DNA of 64,000 nt, taken from Hymenobacter duratus (lineage in GTDB: Bacteria > Bacteroidota > Bacteroidia > Cytophagales > Hymenobacteraceae). The position numbers and the translations under genes are program-made. Below the pieces are notes generated by a model. It ran no database searches, had not been told where the DNA came from, and worked only from the letters and a program-made list of their open reading frames with translations. The stretch is from NCBI RefSeq assembly GCF_014698995.1, contig NZ_JACWZZ010000001.1, positions 1,632,501-1,696,500 of the forward strand, given 5' to 3'. Shown here in pieces: positions 45,301 through 54,095 of the stretch (positions are counted from its first letter, which is position 1; every line of letters begins with the position of its first letter).

Positions 45301-45593
45301 CTTATGGTTTCGTGCATAATCCCGCTGCTGCCTTCGTATACGACGCCAGCTTCGTGAAACTGCGTGAAGTATCGCTGACTTATTCGTTCCCCAAATCTTT
45401 GGTGTCGAAAGTAGGTGGTGTGAAAGGTGTTGATTTCTCCATTGTAGGTCGTAACCTGTGGATCATCAGCAAAAACCTCCCCTACGCTGACCCAGAGGAT
45501 GCTGTTAGCTCGGGCAACTTTGGCCAAGGCTATTCGACGGGTTCTTACCCTGCTGTTCGCACCCTCGGTGCCAATCTTCGTTTCAGCTTCTAA
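42378..45593 (+). CDS. SusC/RagA-family TonB-dependent transporter (pair 3)
   Basis: A 1071-residue outer-membrane channel. Signal peptide (ILLSALLASPILVQQVAAQ), regulatory-like domain (NREITGRVTDSSNGQGLPGV), TonB-box region SEVVVTALGQERTRN, plug VVIRGTKSITGNNQALFVVD, and barrel ending GANLRFSF. Codons ending in T are more frequent than in the housekeeping genes, as in many highly expressed Bacteroidota surface genes. It is followed after 6 bases by its SusD partner. Divergent from pair 2. Ligand unknown. Confidence 0.95.
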   Translation: MRKILLSALLASPILVQQVAAQNREITGRVTDSSNGQGLPGVTVLVKGTSVGASTNADGSFSLSVPSSASTLVFSFIGYRTTEQPIGSSNSINVALAVDSKQLSEVVVTALGQERTRNSLPFAATQVEGEQITVARNPNFINGLSGKVAGLNVRQSNTLGGSSNVVIRGTKSITGNNQALFVVDGVPISNANTNTTGQQTGGGGYDYGNAAADVNPDDIASMTVLKGAAATALYGARASNGVILITTKKGRKGLGVTINAGVTGGKIDKSTFIKYQKEYGAGYGPYFEEEDINGDGVLDNVAQLSADASNGPRFDPNLQVYQWNSFVPGTAGFGKANPWVAAENDPSTFFKTAVTLNNSINVDGGNDNGYFKLGYNSVRDKGVLENSQVNKNIVNFAGSLNLTPRLTASAAVNFSQVSGKGRYGTGYSGATSENLMTNFRQWWQTNVDLKEQEQAYNFQNQNASWNIKSPTNFAAEYWNNPYFSRAKSFETDSRYRTFGNVAATYKITDWFNVLGRVTLDTYDELQEERYAFSSVGVPSYGRFNRNGREANFDLIGNFSANITSDLNFKGLLGANMRRENSTSVRAVTNGGLVIPELYTLSNSVSTLTPPTETEIRRAVDGVFASATFGYRDMVFLDLTARRDKSSTLPEANNTFFYPSAAVGFVFSELVKETAPWLSYGKVRGNYAEVGADAPVYSVNDSYDKPTAFGSVALFSVPSTKNNPDLVPERTKSVEAGLEMAFLQTRLGFEATVYQSNTINQIIPVNVSTGSGYSFRYVNSGDVRNRGLELSGFVSPVRNDNVTWTINANWTKNKNEVLSLYEGTDNIVIANYQGGVSSNATVGKPFGSIRGTNFVYLNGQKVVGEDGYYVKSATANEEIANPNPDWTAGISNTVSYKGLSMYFLVDIRNGGQIFSLDRSYGLDTGLSPETAGLNDLGNPSRNSLDDGGGVIFPGVQADGSVNTVRADNSTEDGSTAYGFVHNPAAAFVYDASFVKLREVSLTYSFPKSLVSKVGGVKGVDFSIVGRNLWIISKNLPYADPEDAVSSGNFGQGYSTGSYPAVRTLGANLRFSF

Positions 45594-45599
45594 TCAATC

Positions 45600-47078
45600 A
45601 TGAAAAATCTACTTATTGCGGGTGCGTCCGCATTAATGCTGACAACCGCTTGCGTGGGCTCGCTGGATGACGACTATAACGTCGATCCGAAAAGCCCCAG
45701 AACTGCGCTTGCTTCCGGCTTTATCGCCAATGCCGAGCGTAACCTGGTTCGTACGATCGTCAGCACGAACGTAAACATTAACCCCTTCCGCTTCTACGTG
45801 CAGTATTGGGCTGCTACCGACTATCCTACGGAAAGCCGGTACGACCTCAATACCCGTAGCATTCCGGCTAACTTCTGGAACCCTTTGTACCGGGACGTCA
45901 TCCGTGATTTGCGCGAAGCCAAAAGCACTATTGCTGCTGACATCAACCTGAGCGCGACTGCCAAGGCCAACCAAACGGCTGTTGCGGAAGTACTGGAAAT
46001 CTATACCTGGACTGTCCTGGTAGAGACGTTCGGCAACATTCCCTACAGCCAGGCTCTTGACTTCGCTAACTCACGTCCTAAGTACGACGATCAGGCCGCT
46101 ATCTACGCGGATCTGGTTACCCGTCTGGATGCTGCTATCAATAAGTTTGATGCAAGTACCTCAGCCACTGGCTTGGGAGCAAACGACCTGATCAACGGTG
46201 GCAGCACTGCTTCGTGGATCAAGTTTGCCAACTCGATGAAGCTCCGCATGGCGCTGACGCTGGCAGATGTTGACCCGGCTAAAGCCAAAACAATGGCTGA
46301 GGCAACGGTTGGTAAAGTGTTGGCTTCGAATGCCGACGTTATCGACCTGACCTTCAACGGTACTTTCCCCAACACTAACCCGCTTTACGAAGACTTGGTT
46401 AGAAGCCAGCGTACGGACTTTGCCGGCACAAGCTTCTTTGTCAACCGTCTGAAGGGCACGGATGGTCCGGTAGTGGGTGGCGTTGTTGACCCACGTCTGA
46501 ACGACTATTTCAACCCGGCTACGTCTACTGCTTTACCACCTAACACCTTCGCTGGCGGCACTTACGGGTCCACCAACAGCAAGAGCACCAACTCACTCCC
46601 CGGAAATAAGTTGCGTGTTCAGACGCTGCCCGGTGTGCTGATGTCGTATGCTCAGGTTGAGTTCATGATTGCGGAAGCAATTGCTCGTGGCTACAGTGGC
46701 TTCACTGGCACGGCTGCTTCGCACTACGATGCTGCAGTAACTGCTTCTATCCTGGAGTGGGGTGGTACGGCGGCTGAAGCTACCGCTTACCTGGCCCAGC
46801 CAGGTGTAGCCTACGCTACGGCTCCCGGCGACTACAAGCAGAAAATTGGTTATCAGAAGTGGATTGCGCTGTACAACCAGCCTACCGAAGCCTGGAAAGA
46901 GTGGAGAAGACTCGACACTCCGACCCTGACTGCTCCGGCTAATGCCATTTCGGTTATCCCGGTTCGCCTGCTGTATCCCGTTGTTGAGCAAAACATCAAC
47001 GGTGCTAACTACAGCGAAGCGGCTGCCGCAATTGGTGGTGACGTTGTAGGCACGAAACTGTTCTGGGACAAGTTCTAG
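45600..47078 (+). CDS. SusD/RagB-family lipoprotein (pair 3)
   Basis: A 492-residue lipoprotein with lipobox Cys18 (MLTTAC), then VGSLDDDYNVDPKSPRTAL, the usual acidic start that acts as surface-export signal. Helical repeats include NPLYRDVIRDLREAKSTIA and AVAEVLEIYTWTVLVETFGN; LMSYAQVEFMIAEAIARGY and YKQKIGYQKWIALYNQPTEA are SusD-like_2 hallmarks. The sequence ends with KLFWDKF. Start codon 6 bases after the SusC stop, so the two genes form a tight operon; a 46-bp perfect palindrome follows. Confidence 0.93.
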   Translation: MKNLLIAGASALMLTTACVGSLDDDYNVDPKSPRTALASGFIANAERNLVRTIVSTNVNINPFRFYVQYWAATDYPTESRYDLNTRSIPANFWNPLYRDVIRDLREAKSTIAADINLSATAKANQTAVAEVLEIYTWTVLVETFGNIPYSQALDFANSRPKYDDQAAIYADLVTRLDAAINKFDASTSATGLGANDLINGGSTASWIKFANSMKLRMALTLADVDPAKAKTMAEATVGKVLASNADVIDLTFNGTFPNTNPLYEDLVRSQRTDFAGTSFFVNRLKGTDGPVVGGVVDPRLNDYFNPATSTALPPNTFAGGTYGSTNSKSTNSLPGNKLRVQTLPGVLMSYAQVEFMIAEAIARGYSGFTGTAASHYDAAVTASILEWGGTAAEATAYLAQPGVAYATAPGDYKQKIGYQKWIALYNQPTEAWKEWRRLDTPTLTAPANAISVIPVRLLYPVVEQNINGANYSEAAAAIGGDVVGTKLFWDKF

Positions 47079-47092
47079 TATCCCGGTACTGT

Positions 47093-47138
47093 AAGCAAAA
47101 AGAGAGGCTGTCGATATCGACAGCCTCTCTTTTTGCTT
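47093..47138. terminator. 46-bp perfect palindrome terminator
   Basis: A fully symmetric 23-bp inverted repeat without a separate loop, with A5/T5 runs, between the convergent SusD (pair 3) and prfB. Probably terminates both. Confidence 0.9.
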
Positions 47139-47177
47139 TAAGGATATTTGCCTAACCCCGAACCCGTCGGAAGGCCA

Positions 47178-48255
47178 CTAATTCTGCATCAGGTACCCCT
47201 TGATATACTCGTCCAGGTCACCGTCCAGTACGTTCTGCACATCGGTGCGCTCTATACCGGTCCGCAGGTCTTTGATGAGCTTGTAGGGGTGAAGAACGTA
47301 GTTGCGTATCTGAGAGCCGAAGTCGATGCGCTTTTTGCCGGCTTCCACTACGTCGCGGGCAGCATTGCGCTTATCCATCTCAATTTGGTAGAGGCGCGAC
47401 TTGAGCATCCGGAGTGCGTGCTCCTTGTTCATGAGCTGGCTTCGCTCGATTTGCACGGCAATGACAATACCGGACGGGGCGTGCGTGAGTCGAACGGCCG
47501 TTTCCACCTTGTTTACGTTCTGCCCACCGGCTCCACCAGCCCGAAAGGTGTCCCAACTGATGTCCGCTGGGTTTATTTCGATTTTGATGGTGTCATCAAT
47601 GACTGGGTAAGCAAACACGGAAGCGAAAGAAGTGTGGCGGCGGCCGCTGCTGTCAAAAGGAGACATGCGGACAAGCCGGTGCACCCCGATTTCACTTTTG
47701 AGGTAGCCATAGGCGAACTGGCCGTCAATCTCCAGAGAAGCCGACTTGATGCCAGCACCTTCGCCGGGCTGGTAGCTCACTTGGCGGACGCTGAAACCAT
47801 GCTTCTCACCCCACATGATGTACATGCGCATGAGCATTTCGGCCCAGTCCTGGCTTTCGGTGCCGCCAGCGCCGGGGTTTATTTCGACAATGGCGGAAAG
47901 CTGGTCTTCCTCATCAGAAAGCATACGCTTGAACTCAAGCTGCTCGACTGCCTGCTGCGCAGTGTTGAACTCCTGCTCCATTTCGGCTTCAGTGGCTTCC
48001 CCTTCGCGGTAGAAATCGAACAACACTTCGACGTTGCTGACGGCTTGCTCAACGGCCTCATAGTCGTCGGTCCAGACCTTCACGGTCTTGATTTCCCGGA
48101 GTACAGTCTCAGCCTTCTTGGAGTCATCCCAGAAGTCGGGAGCAGTAGTTTGTGCTTCGGTGGCTACTACCTGGGCTTTGCGGTTATCGTAGTCAAAGAT
48201 ACCTCCTCAGGGCCTCTGCGCGGCCCTTCAATTCCTTCACCTGGTCGTGGGTCAT
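47178..48255 (-). CDS. prfB: Peptide chain release factor 2, with programmed +1 frameshift
   Basis: RF2 ends translation at UAA and UGA. The gene is read in two frames: an ATG at 48255 starts 20 codons ([20 protein letters not shown]) ending at CTT TGA (TGA at 48195-48193); translation resumes in the +1 frame ([15 protein letters not shown]), giving 358 residues in all. The site has AGGAGG three bases before CTT, the same arrangement as the E. coli frameshift that makes RF2 regulate its own synthesis. The GGQ catalytic motif is in [19 protein letters not shown], and the C-terminal part is normal. This is therefore an intact gene, not a broken one. Confidence 0.96.
48193..48207 (-). promoter_or_regulatory. 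prfB +1 programmed frameshift site
   Basis: On the minus strand AGGAGG-TAT-CTT-TGA-C. The SD-like AGGAGG binds the ribosome three bases before the slippery CTT; low RF2 leaves UGA undecoded and the ribosome slips +1 to read GAC. Confidence 0.93.
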
Positions 48256-48314
48256 TAGGAAAGGTTAATGGGTGAATGTTAAAAATGGAAGATGTAAAGG
48301 TCGGGAAAAGAAAA

Positions 48315-48340
48315 CAGCCGGCCCCATCAGGAGTCGGCTG
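48315..48340 (-). terminator. Probable terminator after ilvE
   Basis: CAGCCG pairs with CGGCTG, followed on the minus strand by a T-rich stretch. Short stem, so moderate support. Confidence 0.5.
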
Positions 48341-48368
48341 CTTGTCATTTAGATGGTGGGTAAGACAC

Positions 48369-49433
48369 TTAAACCGCCACCATCCAGCCATGTGTATCAG
48401 GGGCCTGGCCGGTACGGATAGCGTGCAGCGCGGCACCGGCACGCAGTGAAAAGGCATCTTCGCCGGGCGTAGGCAACTCGTGGTCATGGCCCTGGTAGCC
48501 GATAACGGAAATAGGCGCAATGGTGGCCGCTGTGCCTACCCCGAATGCTTCCTGCAGACGGCCTTCGGCAAGGGCTTGCATTACTTCTACTGCCGATACT
48601 TTCCGCTCTTCTACCTGCATACCCCAATCGCGGGCCAGCTGCAGCACACTGCGGCGCGTGATTCCGTCCAGAATGGAGCTGCTGAGCTCGGGCGTTACCA
48701 GCTTGCCATCCAGAATGAAGAGGGCATTCATGGTGCCAGATTCTTCTACATAACGGTGCTCGGAGGCATCGGTCCAGATGAGCTGGTTGTAGCCTTCCAG
48801 CTGAGCCAGTTTCGTCGGATACATGGCAGCGCCATAGTTGCCGGCGTTTTTGGCGTAGCCAGCGCCACCTTCCACTGACCGTACATACTTCTCCTCGAAG
48901 CGTACCCGGAGCGGCTTGCTGTAGTAGAGGCCCACTGGGCAAGTGAAGATCAGCAGGCGGTAGTTTTCAGAAGGCCGCACGCCAATGAACCCATCCGTGG
49001 CAAACATCAGCGGCCGGATATACAGGGCGCTGCCTTGGGTGTTGGGCACCCACTCGGCATCGAGACGGATCAGCTGGGTGAGGCCCTGCATGAACAGTTC
49101 CTCCGGAATCTGGGGCATGCACATCCGCTCGGCCGAGGCATTGAGACGGTGCAGATTATCGTGAGGACGAAATAGCGTGATGTCGCCGTCGGCGTTTTTG
49201 TAGGCTTTCATGCCTTCAAAAATGGCCTGCCCGTAGTGCAGCGCCGAATTGGCCGGGCTCACGGAAATGTCGCCGTAGGGCAGTAACTGCGCATCCTGCC
49301 ATTCCCCGTCGCGGTAATCGACCACAAACATGTGGTCGGAGAAGATTTTGCCGAACTCAATATGTTCGGGGTCTAGGTGTTGCAGACGGGAAGCTGAAGT
49401 ACGCTGGGTCCGGATGGTCACGGTGTCGAGCAT
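48369..49433 (-). CDS. ilvE: Branched-chain amino-acid aminotransferase
   Basis: A 354-residue PLP enzyme transferring amino groups between branched-chain amino acids and 2-oxoglutarate. The PLP lysine lies in GGAGYAKNAGNYGAAMYP; other class IV features are SALHYGQAIFEGMKAY, YIRPLMFATDGFIGVRPS and WTDASEHRYVEESGTMNALF. The length is that of the human-type (IIIa-like) BCAT rather than the shorter bacterial IlvE, as usual in Bacteroidota. Start ATG 49433 (MLDTVTIRTQRT). Single gene, with a weak terminator. No other branched-chain pathway genes are adjacent. Confidence 0.95.
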   Translation of the reverse strand: MLDTVTIRTQRTSASRLQHLDPEHIEFGKIFSDHMFVVDYRDGEWQDAQLLPYGDISVSPANSALHYGQAIFEGMKAYKNADGDITLFRPHDNLHRLNASAERMCMPQIPEELFMQGLTQLIRLDAEWVPNTQGSALYIRPLMFATDGFIGVRPSENYRLLIFTCPVGLYYSKPLRVRFEEKYVRSVEGGAGYAKNAGNYGAAMYPTKLAQLEGYNQLIWTDASEHRYVEESGTMNALFILDGKLVTPELSSSILDGITRRSVLQLARDWGMQVEERKVSAVEVMQALAEGRLQEAFGVGTAATIAPISVIGYQGHDHELPTPGEDAFSLRAGAALHAIRTGQAPDTHGWMVAV

Positions 49434-49571
49434 AGAAAGGAGAAAAGGAGGATGGGGAATTTGGGGAAAGAGGACAGAGCGTGGTACTGAAACGGGAGCA
49501 GGTAAAAGGCGGTTGAGTGCCGGAGTATGCAGCAGATCGAATAGCGGGAAATAGCTACAGCAGGCCGGAAA

Positions 49572-50120
49572 CTACATGCGAGGCTGCCATGCCACTTCTT
49601 CTGCGCCGAGGTCGTAGCCCATTTGCCGACTGAGCACAAACAGATAATCGGAGAGTCGGTTCAGATACATGACCACCAAGTCGGCCACAAAAGAGGTTTC
49701 GCGCAGCTCAATTACCAGCCGTTCGGCGCGGCGGCAGACGCAACGGGCCACATGCGCAAACGATACCGACTGATGGCCGCCCGGCAGAATAAACACGCGC
49801 AGCTCAGGCAGATGCGTGTTCATTTGGTCCATTTCGGTTTCCAGGAGCGTCACGTCGGCCTCATGCAAATCCGGAATCTTCATCTTTGATTTTTCCGGAT
49901 CGGAAGCGAGTGAGGCGCCAATCGTGAACAGCCGGTCCTGAATTTCCTTGAGCAGGTCGCGGCGCGGCGCATTCACATCCTGGTCGCGCAGCAGGCCGAT
50001 GTAGGAGTTGAGCTCGTCTACGGTTCCGTAGCAGTCGATGCGGAGGCTGGACTTCGGAACGCGCGTGCCACCGATGAGGGACGTGAGTCCTTTGTCGCCG
50101 GTCTTGGTATATATTTTCAT
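49572..50120 (-). CDS. PduO-type cob(I)alamin adenosyltransferase
   Basis: A 182-residue enzyme that makes adenosylcobalamin from cob(I)alamin and ATP. N-terminal MKIYTKTGDKGLTSLIGG is the ATP-binding signature of the PduO/MMAB family; CRRAERLVIEL and YLNRLSDYLFVLSRQ complete the active site. ATG 50120 is the family start; a further in-frame extension is rejected. It has its own promoter element TAGCTTTG at 50208-50215. It can supply the cofactor of the methylmalonyl-CoA mutase encoded at 3.8-8.3 kb in this window. Confidence 0.95.
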   Translation of the reverse strand: MKIYTKTGDKGLTSLIGGTRVPKSSLRIDCYGTVDELNSYIGLLRDQDVNAPRRDLLKEIQDRLFTIGASLASDPEKSKMKIPDLHEADVTLLETEMDQMNTHLPELRVFILPGGHQSVSFAHVARCVCRRAERLVIELRETSFVADLVVMYLNRLSDYLFVLSRQMGYDLGAEEVAWQPRM

Positions 50121-50207
50121 GAAAAGCAGATCAGGCAGGAAGAAACAGACCGAAAACAAAACGTCATCTGCGCCGCCGGACGGGCGTCAGCCGCTTTGTT
50201 GTCGTGG

Positions 50208-50215
50208 CAAAGCTA
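50208..50215 (-). promoter_or_regulatory. -7 promoter element TAGCTTTG for the adenosyltransferase
   Basis: CAAAGCTA on the plus strand, perfect TAnnTTTG, about 88 bases before the start codon at 50120. Confidence 0.55.
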
Positions 50216-50285
50216 CCACATCAAGCAAAAGGGAGACGCCCGGCCAAGTGCCGCAGATGACGTAAAATACAGGCCTCAGCCGAAA

Positions 50286-51008
50286 CTACTTGGCTAGCTG
50301 CTCGTGGTGCGTGGCTATATCGGTGTTTTCCTGGTCGGATTCCACCAGTCCGTCGCGAAGGCGCACAATGCGGTGGGCGTAACGAGCTATATCCTCTTCG
50401 TGGGTCACCATGATGATGGTGTTGCCTTTCACGTAGAGAGCCTCGAACAGGTCCATGATTTCGTGACTGGTCTTGGTATCGAGGTTGCCGGTGGGTTCGT
50501 CGGCCAGAATAATGCTGGGGTCGTTGACGAGGGCCCGGGCAATGGCCACGCGCTGCCGCTGCCCGCCCGAAAGCTCGTTGGGACGGTGCTTGGCGCGCTC
50601 GGCTAGGCCCACACTGCGCAGTGCAGCCATGGCCTTTTCCTCACGGTCCGACTTGCTGTAGCCCGCATAAATGAGCGGCAACGCCACATTGTCCAGGGAA
50701 GTGGCGCGGGGCAGCAGATTGAACGTCTGGAAAACGAAGCCGATTTCCTTGTTGCGCACATCCGCCAGCTGGTTGTCGGTCATGCGGCTTACGTCCTTGC
50801 CATTCAGAATGTAGCGTCCGCCGGTAGGCGTGTCGAGGCAGCCGACGATGTTCATGAGCGTAGACTTGCCGGAGCCGGAAGGCCCCATGAAAGCCACATA
50901 CTCGCCGCGCTGAATGGTAATGGTAACCGAGCGCAGAGCATGGATTTCCTCGGTGCCCATGCGGTACATCTTCGAGATGTCGTGGGTGTCGATAACGGGG
51001 TTCAGCAT
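50286..51008 (-). CDS. ABC transporter ATP-binding protein, LolD/MacB type
   Basis: A 240-residue ATPase. Walker A is GPSGSGKST, the Q-loop region [12 protein letters not shown], signature LSGGQ, Walker [13 protein letters not shown] and the H-loop in MVTHEED. The pattern is that of the MacB/LolD group, which works with FtsX-type permeases to move lipoproteins or antibiotics. No FtsX-type permease lies nearby; instead it follows the 1022-residue membrane/helical-repeat gene by 12 bases, in the operon plsC-gatC-membrane protein-ATPase. Partner therefore unknown. Start ATG 51008. Confidence 0.93.
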   Translation of the reverse strand: MLNPVIDTHDISKMYRMGTEEIHALRSVTITIQRGEYVAFMGPSGSGKSTLMNIVGCLDTPTGGRYILNGKDVSRMTDNQLADVRNKEIGFVFQTFNLLPRATSLDNVALPLIYAGYSKSDREEKAMAALRSVGLAERAKHRPNELSGGQRQRVAIARALVNDPSIILADEPTGNLDTKTSHEIMDLFEALYVKGNTIIMVTHEEDIARYAHRIVRLRDGLVESDQENTDIATHHEQLAK

Positions 51009-51020
51009 AGCCGGGCCGGG

Positions 51021-54000
51021 TTAGTTCCAGGGGGCGGCCGCCGCAGCCTGAGCGGCACGACGGGCGTCATACAGTGTACGAAAGGTAGCGTATTCGGCCG
51101 GGGAAAGCAATGCCCGCAATTTGCCCAGCGACGCCGTTGCATATTCGCTCAGCCCGGCCGGTATGGCAGCCAGCGCATACGCCTTCAATAATGCTACAGA
51201 CTCCGGACTGGCTTCCAGGGCTGCTTGCAAAGCGCCATACGCTCCCAGATAGTCTTGCTGCCGCGTGTAGAAGTCGGCGGCGGCCAACATACCTTTTTCC
51301 AGAAACGGCGCTTGCCTGGATAGGCGGCGGTAGAGTACGGCTGCCTGTTTGGGCTGCCGAAGGTTGTCGGCCAGCACGGCCCGCAGGTAGAGGCGGTAGG
51401 GCTGGTCGGCCGGCGCGAAATAGCCGCTTTCCGTGAGCTGCTGAAGCGCAGCCGTATTCTTCTGCTGTAGCAGCAGCTCGCCCCGCACCACGTTCCAGTT
51501 AGACACACTGGCTTCCTGCTGTTGCGGGCCAGGGCCAGATTGGGCAACTATTCGCTGCGTAGTTGTCAAGTCGCCGGCCGGCAGCGCCCATGCTGCCAGA
51601 GCCAGCAGTGCCGTTTCGCGCGCTGTTGGGTTCTGAACCGATTCTGCCGCTTTGGCCAGTTCAGACACGGGCAAAGAATAGCCACGCAACACCAAAAACT
51701 GCGCTTTTACAGCATCAGAAGCGGCCACGTACTGTTGGGGGTATTGCAGGGCCAGTACCTGCTGTAGCTGCTGGGCCGGACGTTGCAGTGTCGTATCGGG
51801 GCCCTGCAGCAGAGGCGCCACTGCCGCTAGAGCGGAATCCGGCTGCTGGTTCAGGGCCAGCGCGTAGGCGCGGTTCAGGCGGGCTTCGGGGTAGCCTGCG
51901 CCCGTGCGCGCGGCAGCCCCAAAAGCAGTAGCAGCCGCACCTGGAGCACGCATTTCCAGCAGCCACAACGCCGCCACGTTCTGGTAGTAGGCTGCGCTGG
52001 AAGTATTGCCGGCCATCAGCGGCGCCAGCGAAGTGCGCGCGGGCATTGGCTGGCCGCTGTAGTACTGCGTAAGAGCCCGCAGAAAGGTGAGTTGCTCGAA
52101 GTACGCCTCGTTGCTGGGGCGCTGCGTAAGCTGCGTGAGGGCCGCCAGATAAGTTGTGTCGTGGGCGGTAGCCTGCCGAAGCGCACTATGATAGAGGCGG
52201 GCAAACTCCGGCACGGTCAGGTTGGCAGTGGGGTCAGGCGCTACCAGTGGCTCCGGCTCCGAGCTGTCCCGGTTCAGCTTTTGCAGAAGCAGCACATTGC
52301 TTTGCCAGGCCGCGTCTTCATCAGCACCTTTCGTCTTTACCACGCGCCACGCATCAGTAAACTGCTGGTTCTGGAGCAGGAATGCCAGCCGATTGGTTCG
52401 CACAACCGTGCTACCGGGGTCAGCAGCTTCGGCACGGTTGAGGTACCAGTTCACCGAATCAGACAGTGTGGAGCGCGAATAGAGGTGCGCAAGGTCGTTG
52501 TTGAGCCGTGCGCTGGTCGGCGTACTTTTCAGGCCTTCCCGTAGAGCCGCCAGCCGGTCAAAAAAGTCGGTCGGCTCATTGTAAAGCGAGGCCAGGCGCA
52601 GGGAAATCTTTTCGGATGGTCGCCTGCTTAGGGCCCGGCGTAGAATATTGATTTCGTTCTGGCGCTGCAGCCGGAACCGATACAGCGCGGCCCGGCCCAG
52701 ACTGGCCTTGTGGTTGTGCTCATCGAGAATATCGCTTTCGGCATAATAGCGCTCGGCCAGCAGGGCCAGGCCTTCCCGGCCTGGTTCCAGCTCACTCTGC
52801 AGGCGGGTCAGGTCGCCGAGGTTGTTGTAGTAGCCGGCCTGCACCTGATACAGCGTCTCGGTGTTGTTGCGCAGGTCCACCGCTATTACCGCCCCGATTC
52901 CGATTACATACACGATGAAAAAGGGCAGGCGGCGCGGGGCGTATACCACGCGGTACACCCGTAGCCGCTGCCGGATGAGTGGCGCGTAATTGAGCAGGAT
53001 GTACACCAGATACGCCAGCCCGCAGGTGAAGAGCGCCAAGGCCGTGAAGTGGCGAGCGGCCAGCAGCAGCGGGTCGTTGGCGGTGGCGAAGGCATAGCCG
53101 ACGAAGGCCGCTGCCAGCAGCACCAACACCAGATACAGATATGCCGCGCCTGGCTTGTAAGGCAGCCAGCCGCCGTAAGACGCCTCGCGCCGCTGCAGGC
53201 CCAGCCACCCGATAGCCACGGCCGGCAGCAGCAGAACCAGCGGGTCGAGATGCACGCCCGGTAGTAACAGCAGGTCGCCGCCGTTCCACAGATACAGGCC
53301 CAACGTGCCCAGATACAGCAGGCTCGCCAGCACAAACGGCAGCAGCCCGAAGCGGCTGCCCGGGTTTTCGGCTTGGGTATTGAACCACAGCAGCCCGTTG
53401 ATATTCTCTATGGCTACCCACAGCACCAGCAGGGCCGTGATAATGGCCCCGCCATTCGTGGTGAAGCTGGCCAGATGCAGCGCTGTAGCTTCCGGCGGCA
53501 GTTCGGAGCGGTAGAGCAGCAGCGCCGCCAGCCCGGCAACCAGCACCAGGAATACCAGCAGCCGGCGGCCCATCGGCACATTTTCCCAGAAAGCATGGAA
53601 AGCGTAGGCCGGCAGCCCCAGCACCACAAGCGTCAGGATCAGGAAGTACTGCTGCTGCGAGTTGAAAATCCCCAGTAGGTCAGCATTCAGCGACATGAGC
53701 AGGAAAATCAGCCCCGCCATGCCGGCCACAAACGCCATGCGCGGCAGCGTGCTGACGACAGTCAGGAAGTAGACCAACGCCCCAGCCAGCAGCAGCAGCA
53801 GGGCGTAAGCCGCCTCCGGCCGCACGTAAGGCCCCACCAAGTCGTGCGTTTGAGTGAGCAGGTAGCCATTCACGCGTACCGGCAGCGCCGCCAAGCCTAC
53901 CCGTACGTGCGACAGCACAGTAGGCACGGGCTTGAGTTGGGCTACCGTCTCTACGGGCAGGGCCGCGTCGTCGCCGGTGAAGTAGTGATAGATGACCAGC

Positions 54001-54089
54001 AGCGCGGCCAGCGCCGTCAGCAGAAAAAGGCCCAGCCACAACGGACTGCGCCACAGGGTGGTGCGAGGAGCAGGAAGAGAAACCGGCAC
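51021..54089 (-). CDS. Large polytopic membrane protein with helical-repeat C-terminus
   Basis: A 1022-residue protein. Residues 1-405 hold about eleven membrane helices (about 17-34, 94-112, 119-135, 148-166, 176-192, 211-228, 248-267, 282-297, 317-336, 347-367, 388-404). The remaining 600 residues are Ala/Leu-rich helical repeats of TPR type, such as SARLNNDLAHLYSRSTLSDS and AYYQNVAALWLLEMRAPG, probably on one side of the membrane. There is no FtsX, enzymatic or peptidase motif. It starts 6 bases after the gatC stop and is followed 12 bases later by an ABC ATPase. I do not know its function; a scaffolding or transport role is only a guess. Confidence 0.75.
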   Translation of the reverse strand: MPVSLPAPRTTLWRSPLWLGLFLLTALAALLVIYHYFTGDDAALPVETVAQLKPVPTVLSHVRVGLAALPVRVNGYLLTQTHDLVGPYVRPEAAYALLLLLAGALVYFLTVVSTLPRMAFVAGMAGLIFLLMSLNADLLGIFNSQQQYFLILTLVVLGLPAYAFHAFWENVPMGRRLLVFLVLVAGLAALLLYRSELPPEATALHLASFTTNGGAIITALLVLWVAIENINGLLWFNTQAENPGSRFGLLPFVLASLLYLGTLGLYLWNGGDLLLLPGVHLDPLVLLLPAVAIGWLGLQRREASYGGWLPYKPGAAYLYLVLVLLAAAFVGYAFATANDPLLLAARHFTALALFTCGLAYLVYILLNYAPLIRQRLRVYRVVYAPRRLPFFIVYVIGIGAVIAVDLRNNTETLYQVQAGYYNNLGDLTRLQSELEPGREGLALLAERYYAESDILDEHNHKASLGRAALYRFRLQRQNEINILRRALSRRPSEKISLRLASLYNEPTDFFDRLAALREGLKSTPTSARLNNDLAHLYSRSTLSDSVNWYLNRAEAADPGSTVVRTNRLAFLLQNQQFTDAWRVVKTKGADEDAAWQSNVLLLQKLNRDSSEPEPLVAPDPTANLTVPEFARLYHSALRQATAHDTTYLAALTQLTQRPSNEAYFEQLTFLRALTQYYSGQPMPARTSLAPLMAGNTSSAAYYQNVAALWLLEMRAPGAAATAFGAAARTGAGYPEARLNRAYALALNQQPDSALAAVAPLLQGPDTTLQRPAQQLQQVLALQYPQQYVAASDAVKAQFLVLRGYSLPVSELAKAAESVQNPTARETALLALAAWALPAGDLTTTQRIVAQSGPGPQQQEASVSNWNVVRGELLLQQKNTAALQQLTESGYFAPADQPYRLYLRAVLADNLRQPKQAAVLYRRLSRQAPFLEKGMLAAADFYTRQQDYLGAYGALQAALEASPESVALLKAYALAAIPAGLSEYATASLGKLRALLSPAEYATFRTLYDARRAAQAAAAAPWN

Positions 54090-54095
54090 TTGACG

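Noticed and set aside
44376..45527. Minus-strand frame opposite SusC (pair 3)
   Set aside because: Antisense shadow of the transporter gene.
47178..48083. prfB as a truncated or internally started gene
   Set aside because: The upstream 20 codons, AGGAGG and CTT-TGA site give a full RF2 by +1 frameshift.
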